Source: Trebonia sp963737285 (GTDB lineage: Bacteria > Actinomycetota > Actinomycetes > Streptosporangiales > Streptosporangiaceae). From it: a DNA stretch of 64,000 nucleotides. The position numbers were made by a program, and so were the translations under genes. Of the stretch, positions 43,462-52,162 are shown piece after piece. Position 1 is the first letter of the stretch. The number at the start of each line of letters is the position of its first letter. The notes beneath the pieces were generated by a model, which saw only the letters and a program-made list of their open reading frames with translations, searched no databases and had not been told where the DNA came from. The stretch spans positions 2,170,001 through 2,234,000 of the forward strand of contig CAVTRT010000002.1 of assembly GCA_963737285.1 (NCBI GenBank). Direction: 5' to 3'.

Positions 43462-43485
43462 AGTTACCCCCACGCCACCTAGCAA

Positions 43486-43769
43486 TTAATCGCTACCGCA
43501 GTTATCCGGTACTCATGACAACGAGACTATCTCGCACCAAGAGGAACGAACCACGCCCGCTTCGCGTTCCGCCTGCCAGCCGACATCGAACGGGCCTCTT
43601 ACCTGCCGTCTTACGCTCAGGGTACGGCGCGAGTGCGCATATGTACCCTTATAGCCCGCTCCCGAAACGCTCCGAAAACTCTGCGGCCCGGCCCAGCCGT
43701 GATCACTCACACCCTTCCAGCAGTACGAACAACAAAGCACACGAACCACAGAGCACTCATCAGATGCGT
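43486..43769 (-). promoter_or_regulatory. Intergenic gap inside the cluster, likely internal promoter
   Basis: The only large gap (about 280 bases) in the minus-strand cluster. It is visibly richer in A/T than the neighbours. It probably holds a promoter for the vWA-tubulin-GTPase-Hsp70 half, separating it from the protease-STAND half. No gene is evident. Confidence 0.5.
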
Positions 43770-44879
43770 TCAGTCCGCTGGTGCCACATTCCTTCGCCTG
43801 GCGGCGGTACGAGGATTTCGAATGCATAACACTTCGCCGGGGAGGGGCTGGCCGGCGATTAGCCCGTCGAGGGTGAGGAATTCGACCTGGCTGTCGGAAG
43901 GGAGACCGCGACGGGTGACGATCTCGGCTAGCGTCACGCCCCCGTCGCTGACGGCTCCGGCGGCGACGTCGTCCAGTTCCTCCCTGACAACAACCGCTGC
44001 CTTCTTCCTCTGGACCGACGTGAAGTCAGTGGAGAGGTAGACCCTGCTGAGTGCCTCCTCCCGGAGCCTGTTGTACCGAACCTCGTCCTGCTCGACGTCG
44101 CGCGCGTGCAGAGCAGCGGCGATGATCTGGTTCAGGTCCGGCGCCCGCCAGTCGTCGCGTTCCTCGCAACTCTCGACCCGCAGCACGAGGTAATCGCCCC
44201 TAGGCCGCTTTCCATTCAGGAGAAGTTGCCCCTCGCGGTCAACGCGCAGCTCAGAGCCTGGCACCTCATCTTCTGGTGCGTTTACTACAGCGAGCCAGCC
44301 AGGCGCCTTGAGTCCCTTGTGCACGTGCAGCTTAGGGGCGGTGCCGTTGGCCTTAACGACCTTCTCGATCCCGGATGCCACCTTGTCCGCTATCGCGAGG
44401 GCAGTCGATACTGGCGGCGTCACCAGGGACGCGAAGTCGGAGATGACGTCGATGGCGGTCACCAGCTTGTTCTTGCCGAGGACCGCGTAAAGCGCGGCCT
44501 CAACCTCGATCTGCTGGCCCTGGTAGGGGAGCCAGTCGGTGATGGAGTAGTCTTCGAAGATGCCAGGACCGCTGGCCACCGATGGCCTGACGAGGATCGC
44601 GAACGTCTGCGTCTCAAGGGCCGGCACCCCTTTTGCCAGCCTGTCGGGCTTGCTGAACAGAACCTGGACCGACGCGGTCACGGCCGGCACCCGGTCGGTA
44701 CCCCACGAGCGCTCGGTGGCCAGGACGATCTTCCTCAGCGAGACGCGGACGTAACTCTTGTCCGCCGTCAGCTTGGTGGCGCCCTCCTCGGGGATGAACA
44801 TCGCTTGCACGTGCCCGGAGCGCGTGTAGAACGGCTCTCGCAACCACCGCCAGGCCGTGCCAGCCACGTTGCTTTTCAC
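43770..44879 (-). CDS. Unknown protein downstream of the STAND module
   Basis: Protein of 369 residues, start GTG 44879 overlapping the upstream stop by 4 bases. Residues 1-150 are beta-rich (MFIPEEGATKLTADKSYVRVSLRKIVL; VTASVQVLFSKPDRL), then a hydrophobic-amphipathic stretch (FASLVTPPVSTALAIADKVASGIEKVV). The C-terminal 170 residues are alpha/beta with ADLNQ-like helices and many charged residues (DVEQDEVRYNRLREEAL). No known family recognised. The last coding gene before the gap, so probably expressed with the protease module. Confidence 0.7.
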   Translation of the reverse strand: MKSNVAGTAWRWLREPFYTRSGHVQAMFIPEEGATKLTADKSYVRVSLRKIVLATERSWGTDRVPAVTASVQVLFSKPDRLAKGVPALETQTFAILVRPSVASGPGIFEDYSITDWLPYQGQQIEVEAALYAVLGKNKLVTAIDVISDFASLVTPPVSTALAIADKVASGIEKVVKANGTAPKLHVHKGLKAPGWLAVVNAPEDEVPGSELRVDREGQLLLNGKRPRGDYLVLRVESCEERDDWRAPDLNQIIAAALHARDVEQDEVRYNRLREEALSRVYLSTDFTSVQRKKAAVVVREELDDVAAGAVSDGGVTLAEIVTRRGLPSDSQVEFLTLDGLIAGQPLPGEVLCIRNPRTAARRRNVAPAD

Positions 44880-46054
44880 GAGTACCTCGCATTCAGGAAC
44901 AAGATGATGTCATCGAGCACCACCTGCTCGACATGCCCCGCGATTACCCCCCGCACAGGCCTGAGCAGGTCGACCTGCACCGCTTCCCCGGAAAGGCCGG
45001 GGGCGGCGGCGAATTCCGTCACCGTCCGCGCCACCTCTCGCGCGCAAGGCACGGGCAGCGGAGGCAGGACGAGCACTGCGGGGACGCCGTCATCGATGAG
45101 CGCGGCGCCCAGCCCCAGCTTGTCCTCAAGGTCGTCGTTCCTCGCGGTGCCGCCATCCTCGTCGCCGACGGGCTCGGCCTGGAGCACCACGACGACGGGA
45201 CGGCTCTGGGCGAGCTCTGTGACGGTGAGCAGGACTCCGTTTCGTGTGGGCCGCGGCTCACCCCTCACGTCCATGCACGGGCCCGCCGACGTCTGGACGG
45301 CCCGGCCGATGACGTGCCTTACCCGGACCGGAAGGTCACTGGGCGTCGCCAGGCCGACAAGGCCCTGAGCAAGGCGACTGATGGCCGGCGCGGCGGACGG
45401 TATCGGATGACGATAGCGCTCGCCAAAAAGGCGTTCCCAGGCCACCGGCGCGATGAGCTCCGCACCGTGGCCTCCAGAACCCGGCACCTGGCTGACCTGG
45501 TCGGTGCCGAGGCGAACCCATTCAACCCGCCCAGCCGCGGCCGGGCCAAGGCTCGCTGCCAGGATGCGCTCCCAGGGCCGGCCCGCCTGGTCCCAGTCCA
45601 CGCGTATCGTCCCGGCTACCGTGGCCGACCGCGGTAGCCCCCACCAGCCGCTTCCAGGGGCATGCAGTCGAGGCGTCCACGCGATGCTGCCTGGCCCGAG
45701 GTGCCCTGCCTCAGGGGTGACAAGCCCACAGTACCCAGCGGGTCGCCCGGGCCAGCAGAACCGCAGCAGGCCGACGGCAAGGGTGATCCCCCGTAGCCAC
45801 AACCGCGACCACGTCCCAGGCAGGAGAGCCGATCGCCATGGTCGCGGGCGGACCAGGAATCGCACCACGGTGTCACGATCCTCACCGGAAGCCGCACCGA
45901 CGGTCGCGTCGAAGAGCAGCATCTGCGGGCGAGCCACGCCCACTCCGCGCTCGGCAGCAAGCCGGAAGGCGGTGCGAGCCCCGCCCGCGAGCAGCACCGC
46001 GAGGGGAACCACAAGCACCCCGAGCGCACCGCGAAGGATTCTCGCTGGCCGCAC
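44876..46054 (-). CDS. Membrane-anchored protein, possibly the C-terminal part of the STAND gene
   Basis: Reading frame of 392 residues from GTG 46054. It has a membrane segment (LGVLVVPLAVLLAGGART) right after a basic stretch, a second hydrophobic region near 85, then a long alpha/beta part ending with VTELAQSRPVVVVLQAEPVGDE, LIDDGVPAVLVLPPLPVPCAREVARTVTEF and DIILFLNARY. No ribosome-binding site precedes the GTG, and good codon usage continues upstream to a TGA near 46165. The overlap of 170 bases with the STAND frame suggests a fusion by a further frameshift. The C-terminus resembles the peptidase-like end of CHAT-type effectors, but I see no clear His-Cys pair. Confidence 0.6.
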   Translation of the reverse strand: MRPARILRGALGVLVVPLAVLLAGGARTAFRLAAERGVGVARPQMLLFDATVGAASGEDRDTVVRFLVRPRPWRSALLPGTWSRLWLRGITLAVGLLRFCWPGRPAGYCGLVTPEAGHLGPGSIAWTPRLHAPGSGWWGLPRSATVAGTIRVDWDQAGRPWERILAASLGPAAAGRVEWVRLGTDQVSQVPGSGGHGAELIAPVAWERLFGERYRHPIPSAAPAISRLAQGLVGLATPSDLPVRVRHVIGRAVQTSAGPCMDVRGEPRPTRNGVLLTVTELAQSRPVVVVLQAEPVGDEDGGTARNDDLEDKLGLGAALIDDGVPAVLVLPPLPVPCAREVARTVTEFAAAPGLSGEAVQVDLLRPVRGVIAGHVEQVVLDDIILFLNARYS

Positions 46055-47438
46055 TGACGGCGCGTGCTGTCGCCGCAGGCGGCGCCTCCGGCGATGCGGC
46101 GGGAGGGGCGGTGGTGCCTTGGCCTGTCTCCGGCGGTCCGCCGGTCAGCCGCTGCAGGGTCTGTGCCCAGTACCGCCACGGGCCCGCCTCTTCCAGCGGG
46201 CCAGCCAAGATCGCGGCGAGTGCCAGATGGCATTCGCCGACTGCCCTGTGTGCGTCTCCTAGGGTGCCCGTGTCCACCATGGGCCCCTTGGCCAGCTCAA
46301 GCAGCCTGGGCCGGTCACTGTCGCGACATCCGGACAGCGCGTCGTGGAACCCGGCCAGCGCCAGCAGCCAGCCGATGCTATCGCCGCACCCTCGATACGC
46401 GTCCGCGGCGATCAGGTAGATCAGCGCGGCGGCGCGCGGGATTCGCAGGGCCAGCAACTCAGCCTCGCTGAAGGCCATCTCGGCCTGCAGCCGTATCGGT
46501 ACCGGCAGTCCCTCTGGCGGCCCCCCAGCCCACGTTCCGTCCAGAGCGGCCCAGCGCAAGTCCACCCGCACGTCGTGGTAGGGGTCCGCGGAGCGCACCC
46601 GCCTGCGCATGTTGCGTGGCACCAGCAATAGTCGCTCGCCTAGCTGCCTGCGGACCCGCTCTAGCCCGAGTCTCCGGAGCAGTTCCGTCTCCTCAAGGTC
46701 AGCCTGGATGTCGAACTCCTTGAGGTCAGCCTGGATGTCGAGGAGGCCCGGAAGGTCAGCGTCCAGTTCCTGCGGTGACCATGGCGGCTGAGGCACCGAG
46801 TCGGGGACGGACAGTGACTGGCACTGCCACCAGGCGTGCCATCCAGCCAGCCGGTCAGTGTCGGCGGACGCCCGGGGCGGCGGCTCACGGTGGACCACCG
46901 CGTAGGCCCGCCTGGCGTCATCCAGCATGGCGACCCACATCCGGCTCGCCTCGGATCGGTACCGGCCCGGGTCCGTCAGCCGGTCCAGCAGTGCCCTCTG
47001 GTCAGCAAGCCGGAGCCTGCGCACGAGCCAGGCGATCGCGGCCTCCGCGTGGCGAACGGTCGCGTCATCGTCTTGGGTGGCGTTCGCCTCCGACCGGCGC
47101 CACTCAAGCAGCGCCAGCGCCCGCTCGGGCTGGCCAGCCGAAAGCCATGCCTGCGCCACGCTCACGAACAGCGGCGGCACGATGTCGTGGGCCGAGTTCG
47201 TCGCCATCCGGCCGCGAACGTAGCTGTCGGCAGACTCCCACTCTTGCGCTAGCGAAGCGTCCACGACGCCGTGCTGAAGGCGAATTCGCAGGCAGAGCGA
47301 GGCCAGCCGCTCCCCGTCGATCGATCCGAGGTTCCCGGCCGCGTGCTCTTCCCAGGCGTCTAGCATCGCCAGATCGGATGGCCCGGCGACAAGCTCCCGG
47401 TCGATCAGCCCGCGCTCGATCCGTACTCGGGCGAGCAA
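45882..47438 (-). CDS. STAND gene, helical-repeat part (frameshifted segment 4)
   Basis: Third downstream segment of the STAND gene. It is almost entirely helical: LFVSVAQAWLSAGQPERALALLEWRRSE, RHAEAAIAWLVRRLRL, AAALIYLIAADAYRGCGDSIGWLLALAGFHDAL. This looks like a TPR-like superhelix, typical of the sensor half of STAND proteins. The frame is open from upstream of TTG 47438 (P-E-P-A-W-P-H-W-V-P-P-E-D-L joins it to segment 3 when one base is added near 47473). Codon bias is lost after about 46060, so the last 60 residues are probably not real. Confidence 0.7.
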   Translation of the reverse strand: MLARVRIERGLIDRELVAGPSDLAMLDAWEEHAAGNLGSIDGERLASLCLRIRLQHGVVDASLAQEWESADSYVRGRMATNSAHDIVPPLFVSVAQAWLSAGQPERALALLEWRRSEANATQDDDATVRHAEAAIAWLVRRLRLADQRALLDRLTDPGRYRSEASRMWVAMLDDARRAYAVVHREPPPRASADTDRLAGWHAWWQCQSLSVPDSVPQPPWSPQELDADLPGLLDIQADLKEFDIQADLEETELLRRLGLERVRRQLGERLLLVPRNMRRRVRSADPYHDVRVDLRWAALDGTWAGGPPEGLPVPIRLQAEMAFSEAELLALRIPRAAALIYLIAADAYRGCGDSIGWLLALAGFHDALSGCRDSDRPRLLELAKGPMVDTGTLGDAHRAVGECHLALAAILAGPLEEAGPWRYWAQTLQRLTGGPPETGQGTTAPPAASPEAPPAATARAVSAASENPSRCARGACGSPRGAARGRGSHRLPACCRARSGRGSPADAALRRDRRCGFR

Positions 47439-48574
47439 GTCCTCCGGCGGGACCCAGTGCGGCCATGCTGGCTCGGCTCAGCGGCACCGGAGGTGAGGCG
47501 CTCCGCCTCCCTGATCTTCACCTGGGCCGCACTCGGGTCGCTGTCCGCCACCAGCCGGGCCTCGGAGGCATGTGCCCACGCCAGGGCGCGGCTCATGTCA
47601 GGCGATCCCGCGAGCAGAACGGTCCCCAGGTCAAGCAAGCCCGACAGGCGCCTTCCGGCGCTGGCATTGCCTGCCTCCAGCAACCGGTGCGTAGCGTCTA
47701 CCGCCGCGGTGAACACCCTGGGGGAGGTGCGCAGCACTTCCCCGCCCGCGACGAGCACCTCCCACAGCGCCTCGTCCCCCGGCGCATACGGCAGCGACCC
47801 TAGGGCGCCCAGCAGCCGCAACTCCCGTTGCTGCCCCGGCTCTGGGTGCCTGTCCGCGAAAGCAAGCACCTCCGCCCACAGGTCCCGCACGTCGGCTAGC
47901 GGCATCTCCCGGCGGTAGGCCGCGATGTTGGCGGCCTGGATCGCGGCCCGCAAGGCGTGCGGCGTGGACCGATGATCGTCGGCCCACTCGCCAAGGATGC
48001 GGCTGGTCACCTTGCCGACCGTGTCCCACCGGCCCGGCGACTGCTGCGCCCATGCCTCAACCCACTCCCACAGCCTGATCGCCTCGACTGGGCTGGCCAG
48101 GCGCAGCGCCGCGAGTACCTCATCCGCGTCCACGTCGCCCGAATCAGGCAGCGCGTCCTGCAGTCGCCGCAGGAGCGCGTCGGCGTACCTTCGCGTCTCA
48201 CCGCGGAATTTCTCCCGGTGCCTGACCGTCTCGTAGTAGCGGCGCAGCCTGTGTGCCAGGGCCGGCCGCGCCGCGACGAATACCGGGTGGCTGCCACCGC
48301 TGGCCGCGATCCATTCCTGGGCTCCCAGCCGACGACCAAGGTCAGCCGCGACGCAGCCGAGTACCTCGGCCATTGTCTCGACCCGGCACTTTCCCCCAAC
48401 CGCGAGCATAGGCAGCGAGCGCGTCACGAGCGGGTCATCCTTCAGCCGCTCGATGATCCTGCTCTCGATGTAGGCGTCATTGCCCCCTTGAATGTCCGCG
48501 AGGCCGAGCTCAGGCTCCCTGTCCGCCCAGGACAGGTACAGCGCGAGGTCGAACGGGTTCACGCGCGCGGGCAA
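47405..48574 (-). CDS. STAND gene, winged-helix/helical part (frameshifted segment 3)
   Basis: Segment directly following the NTPase. FDLALYLSWADREPE, YIESRIIERLKDDPLVTRSLPMLAVGGKCRVETMAEVLG looks like the winged-helix that follows a STAND ATPase. Helical repeats follow (ALRLASPVEAIRLWEWVEAWAQQ, AAIQAANIAAYRREMP). It opens at CAG-TTG-CCC-GCG inside the previous segment; adding one base in the CCCGGGG near 48578-48584 joins the two perfectly (PAPG-QLPARVNPFDLAL). The tail of this frame (Arg/Ser-rich) is spurious beyond about 47470. Confidence 0.75.
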   Translation of the reverse strand: MPARVNPFDLALYLSWADREPELGLADIQGGNDAYIESRIIERLKDDPLVTRSLPMLAVGGKCRVETMAEVLGCVAADLGRRLGAQEWIAASGGSHPVFVAARPALAHRLRRYYETVRHREKFRGETRRYADALLRRLQDALPDSGDVDADEVLAALRLASPVEAIRLWEWVEAWAQQSPGRWDTVGKVTSRILGEWADDHRSTPHALRAAIQAANIAAYRREMPLADVRDLWAEVLAFADRHPEPGQQRELRLLGALGSLPYAPGDEALWEVLVAGGEVLRTSPRVFTAAVDATHRLLEAGNASAGRRLSGLLDLGTVLLAGSPDMSRALAWAHASEARLVADSDPSAAQVKIREAERLTSGAAEPSQHGRTGSRRRTCSPEYGSSAG

Positions 48575-49395
48575 CTGCCCGGGGCTGGAAGCGGCTCATC
48601 AGGGGCAGGCGACTGCCTGATCATCTCGTCCACCAGGGGGCCCGTCAGCGCCCGGCCCGAGAACTTGGCCAGATACCGCCGTGCCTCCCTCAGCGTGAAC
48701 CCGGGCACATCCTGGACCGCCAGCCACTCCCGCGCGGGAAGGGGGCGCCGCCCGGCGATGAGCACCCGAACGGAGGGGGCACGGTCATGCAGCCTCTGCA
48801 CGATGTCCAGCGTGCGCCGGATCGCGAGGGCATCCGCATTCCCCGCATTCCACTTCGCCAGCTCCTCGCAGGTATCGAGGATTAGCAGCGCCTTGCCGAG
48901 CTTGTTGACCGCATCGGCGAAGGCATCGATCGCCTGCTTGTCTTCCTCGCTCTCCAGCGACCGCGCACTGATGACCCGCAGGCTGCTGGCGGCCTGGTCC
49001 GCCCACTCCGCGTTGTGGCGGAAAGTCTCCAGCGCCCCGTCAGCCTGCACGCTGAACGCGGTGTGCAGCGCGAGCTCATCGGCGAGCTCCAGGAGCAACT
49101 GCACCGGCTTGGTGACCGGGTAGTCCGCTGGCATGTGGTCGAAGTCCACGCGCGCAAGCGGGATCGGAGTGAGGCCCTGGCGCCTTGCGAACTCACCGGA
49201 GGCCAGGTAGCGGATGAACATCGTCTTGCCCACGCCACCCGCCCCCTGCAGGTGCAGTGCCCACTGATCCGCGTCCGGAGCAAGGAGGCGGGCCACCGCA
49301 CCAGACAGCTCCTGGCGGTCGAGGTACCGGGCCAGGGCAACCTTGTCCTGGCCCTTGCGAAGTTCGCGCTCCAGCATCCGGCGCAGGCGGCCCAT
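48559..49395 (-). CDS. STAND NTPase domain (frameshifted segment 2)
   Basis: P-loop ATPase core. Walker A is HLQGAGGVGKTMFIRYLASG (near residue 48-67), Walker B-like ALLILDTCEELAKWN (near 190), and VRVLIAGRRPLPAREW is the sensor-1-like strand with Arg. This is the AP-ATPase/STAND pattern used by NLR-like immune switches. The protein does not start at 49395: a frame repair of one missing base near 49406 connects it to the N-terminal segment (VEG-RALSAMGRLRRML). The full repaired gene is at least 1290 residues. Confidence 0.82.
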   Translation of the reverse strand: MGRLRRMLERELRKGQDKVALARYLDRQELSGAVARLLAPDADQWALHLQGAGGVGKTMFIRYLASGEFARRQGLTPIPLARVDFDHMPADYPVTKPVQLLLELADELALHTAFSVQADGALETFRHNAEWADQAASSLRVISARSLESEEDKQAIDAFADAVNKLGKALLILDTCEELAKWNAGNADALAIRRTLDIVQRLHDRAPSVRVLIAGRRPLPAREWLAVQDVPGFTLREARRYLAKFSGRALTGPLVDEMIRQSPAPDEPLPAPGSCPRA

Positions 49396-49967
49396 CGCTG
49401 ACAGGGCCTGCCCTCTACCATGGGCTCGAGCGCCCTTCCGGCGCTGACGAGCTCTTGCGCGGTAGTGATGTCACCGTGTGCAATGGCCTGCTTGACGCGC
49501 TCGACAAGGGCGTCCGGGATGCCATCCGCCGGGACGTTCGCGCAGAGGTCGGCCCAGGCCCGCAGCTCTCCAGGCACGACGTTATCCGGGCACTGGACGA
49601 CGCTAGCGGCGACCTGCCGCGCCTTGTCCTGGACAGCGCTCCGACCACCGTCAAGCTCAAGCAGGGTATCCAAGACGCCGCGACGCACTGTGTCGGGCAT
49701 CCAGAAGCTAAGCTCCGTCGGGCCGTCAGCGCTGAGCGACCCCCACGTCTCGCACCATCCGACGTCGCATGCCTGCTGAACGAAGTCGCTGACCTGCTCA
49801 GGCTCCTCGAGGAATCCGGAATTCACCGCCACGGTACGGGTCCACAGTGGCGGTACCGCCAGCCACAGCGCGAGATCCTGGCCCCCCAGTTCGCTGATGG
49901 TGGCTCTCCGCTGCTCGTGGATCGCCTCATCGATCGCGGCTTGCAGCTCGTCGAACCCGGCGGTCAT
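48882..49967 (-). CDS. STAND gene, N-terminal domain (frameshifted segment 1)
   Basis: True 5' end of the STAND gene: ATG 49967 overlaps the CHAT stop by 4 bases. Residues 1-187 are convincing: FDELQAAIDEAIHEQRRATISELGG, LWTRTVAVNSGFLEEPEQVSDF, TELSFWMPDTVRRGVLDTLLEL. They form an effector-associated or winged-helix-like N-terminal domain that could contact the CHAT peptidase. After about 49406 this frame (Arg/Ala/Ser-rich) is a shadow, and the protein continues in the NTPase frame. Confidence 0.75.
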   Translation of the reverse strand: MTAGFDELQAAIDEAIHEQRRATISELGGQDLALWLAVPPLWTRTVAVNSGFLEEPEQVSDFVQQACDVGWCETWGSLSADGPTELSFWMPDTVRRGVLDTLLELDGGRSAVQDKARQVAASVVQCPDNVVPGELRAWADLCANVPADGIPDALVERVKQAIAHGDITTAQELVSAGRALEPMVEGRPCQRWAACAGCWSANFARARTRLPWPGTSTARSCLVRWPASLLRTRISGHCTCRGRVAWARRCSSATWPPVSSQGARASLRSRLRAWTSTTCQRTTRSPSRCSCSWSSPMSSRCTPRSACRLTGRWRLSATTRSGRTRPPAACGSSVRGRWRARKTSRRSMPSPMRSTSSARRC

Positions 49968-52162
49968 GTAAGCACGCTCGCGAACCTGGAGAGCAGCTCG
50001 TCGTCGTTGGCGTGCGTGAAGTAGCTGGACATGGCCTTGGCGAGGGGGAGTAGCTTATCCCTCGGGTATATCGGGGCTTCCTCCAGCCAAAGGCGCATGA
50101 TGCCTGGCCAGTCGGATCGCGCGCTACGGGACAGGGCGTAGACCCTCTCACCTCTCCTCTCCGGGTTCAGCAGCCAGTGCTGGTAGGCGAGGATGTCTTC
50201 GTCCCTGACTGCCTCGTCCACCAGTTCGCCAGCCTCGTCTATGTGCCTGGCGAGCCGGCCGAGCGGCAGGATGTCGATCCACGTCTCCCCCCACCAGTCG
50301 TGTTCCCGCGGTTCCCGCAGCCGAGTACCATCGGCGGCGGTGAACACGACCGGAACGGGAATCTCCCCCCCTTTCACCCCGTTCGGGCCAAGCAGGCCAG
50401 CGAGGTCGTTGAAGGCGCCCCACCCATCGACGCGGTAGCACAGCAAGATTGTTCGCGGCTGGCCCTCCGGGCGGTGCCTGACGGGGTCGTCGTCGCGCAG
50501 GTCCGCCACCAGCGCCTTGAGGTCCTCGCGGATCGCGGCCGCGACCTCCGGGTGGCTTCCTCCCTCTCTGGCCACGGCAAGCACGCTGGTCGGCCGCGGC
50601 CGTTTCTCCCTGAAGCCGGGGACGCTGGTGCGCATGTTGTCAAGGCATTCCTGGAACCTGGTAGCCAGGCCCGGCAGGTCCTTGGGGGAGAAAGCCTCAC
50701 TCGGGAAGGGGCCGAGCAGCACGGGCAGCACGTCGGAGCGGACCGCCCTGGCCCCTAGCTCCTTAAGCAGCCGCCTTCCACCGAAGCCCGGGCCAGGCGC
50801 ATGGGCGACCAGCACGTTCAGGGCATCATCGGCATCGAGCAGCCGGTCTAGCGCGCTCATGAACGCGGCCCGCCCGCAGAAGACGGGCTCAACCGTCATG
50901 CCCAGCATGAGAACGCGCCTCTGGGCGGCCACCGTACGCGCCGTGTTGACCAGGCAGGCGTTGTCGGGCATGCCCGCGGCGAGGAACAACGCCGGCATGA
51001 CCCAGTGCCCAGACTCGGGATCTGAGTGCTGGGCGGCCGCGCCAGGCCCGCCGTAGAACGCCGCCCGCCTGCCTCGGATGACGGCCTTCCCGAGCGGTTC
51101 GCCCTTGCCGATGGCAGTTGTAAGGGCCTGAGTGAAGACCCGGCAGGCCGTGTCGGAGATGTCGCCGGCCATCGCCACGACGACAGGCACGCCGACGTCC
51201 ACGCCGTCGCCGGCTACCAGGCGCGCCGCGAATGGCAGGGCGCTCATCGGGGGATCGTCGGAACCTCGGTCCCCGCTGTCGGCAGTGTGGCAGGCGGACA
51301 GCAGTACCATGGTCGGCCGGTGCCCAGCCTGGGCGAAGATGTTGAGCAGTCCCTTCGCCGCGACCCAGCCATCCTCATCGGCCGAGTCCGGACGCAGTTG
51401 CACCTTTACCTCGCCCTTGACCCATCTGCCATGTCCGATGAGATGCAGGACGTCAGGCTTGAACGTTTCCAGTTCCGTGAGCAGGCTCGTGCGGGTGGCC
51501 CGATCAAGTACCCGCGCCTGGACCCAGCCACCATTTCGGTCCAAGCGCCGCATGATGCCCATGAACTCGGCGCCAGGCCGGATGCTTTGGTCGCCGAGGT
51601 GGCTGCCCACGGCGAACAGCACCCTAGGAATGTGCTCGATCCGCTGGAACGCCCCGTTCCCCGAGGCTGCGTTTTCCGACGTGCCGGGGCTGCCACCGAT
51701 GAGACGGACGACGCCTACGGGGAAGGCCTCATCGGTCGTGCCCTGCGCGGCGATGAACCGCTTGCCGTCATAGAGCGCCTCCCAGCGCAGCGCCTGCAGC
51801 GCGACGTGATCACTGTCGGCCAAGCCACCGACGGCTACCTCCAGGTACTCCGCGCGTTGGCCGGTCGCGGCCCGCAGGATTCGCTGCCAGGTAGCGTCGC
51901 CGAACGCGGCATCGAACAGGAGCCGGCCATAGTGCTTGAGGTGCTCAACGTGCACGGCTCCATCGCTGTCGGCATCGCAGTGCTCTACCGCGCGGACCAG
52001 GCCGGCGGGATCGGCGACGTCGTTCTTCGCGTGCTCCGCGACCAGGAGGCGGGTGCCAGAGAGCCAGGTGACCTCCTGAACGCACGCCTCAGCGAGGCCA
52101 GGGACGGTGACGTCAAGGAAGAGCTTGTCGCCGTCGTGCCTGATGTCCACGGTTACCCTCAT
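49964..52162 (-). CDS. CHAT-domain (caspase-like) cysteine peptidase
   Basis: Protein of 732 residues. The CHAT catalytic pair is clear: His244 in VLHLIGHGRW and Cys291 in VLLSACHTADSGDRG. An N-terminal beta-rich domain (1-150) precedes it. After CHAT, about residue 400 on, lies an ATPase-like domain with VLVAHAPGPGFGGRRLLKELG in P-loop position, where the usual GKT/S is GGRR, so nucleotide binding is probably lost. CHAT proteases are activated effectors in many bacterial immune and cell-death systems. The start overlaps the metallopeptidase stop, and its stop overlaps the STAND start, so all three should be made together. Confidence 0.9.
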   Translation of the reverse strand: MRVTVDIRHDGDKLFLDVTVPGLAEACVQEVTWLSGTRLLVAEHAKNDVADPAGLVRAVEHCDADSDGAVHVEHLKHYGRLLFDAAFGDATWQRILRAATGQRAEYLEVAVGGLADSDHVALQALRWEALYDGKRFIAAQGTTDEAFPVGVVRLIGGSPGTSENAASGNGAFQRIEHIPRVLFAVGSHLGDQSIRPGAEFMGIMRRLDRNGGWVQARVLDRATRTSLLTELETFKPDVLHLIGHGRWVKGEVKVQLRPDSADEDGWVAAKGLLNIFAQAGHRPTMVLLSACHTADSGDRGSDDPPMSALPFAARLVAGDGVDVGVPVVVAMAGDISDTACRVFTQALTTAIGKGEPLGKAVIRGRRAAFYGGPGAAAQHSDPESGHWVMPALFLAAGMPDNACLVNTARTVAAQRRVLMLGMTVEPVFCGRAAFMSALDRLLDADDALNVLVAHAPGPGFGGRRLLKELGARAVRSDVLPVLLGPFPSEAFSPKDLPGLATRFQECLDNMRTSVPGFREKRPRPTSVLAVAREGGSHPEVAAAIREDLKALVADLRDDDPVRHRPEGQPRTILLCYRVDGWGAFNDLAGLLGPNGVKGGEIPVPVVFTAADGTRLREPREHDWWGETWIDILPLGRLARHIDEAGELVDEAVRDEDILAYQHWLLNPERRGERVYALSRSARSDWPGIMRLWLEEAPIYPRDKLLPLAKAMSSYFTHANDDELLSRFASVLT

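Noticed and set aside
44106..45368. 420-codon plus-strand frame
   Set aside because: Antisense shadow of two supported minus-strand genes; no start site or motifs.
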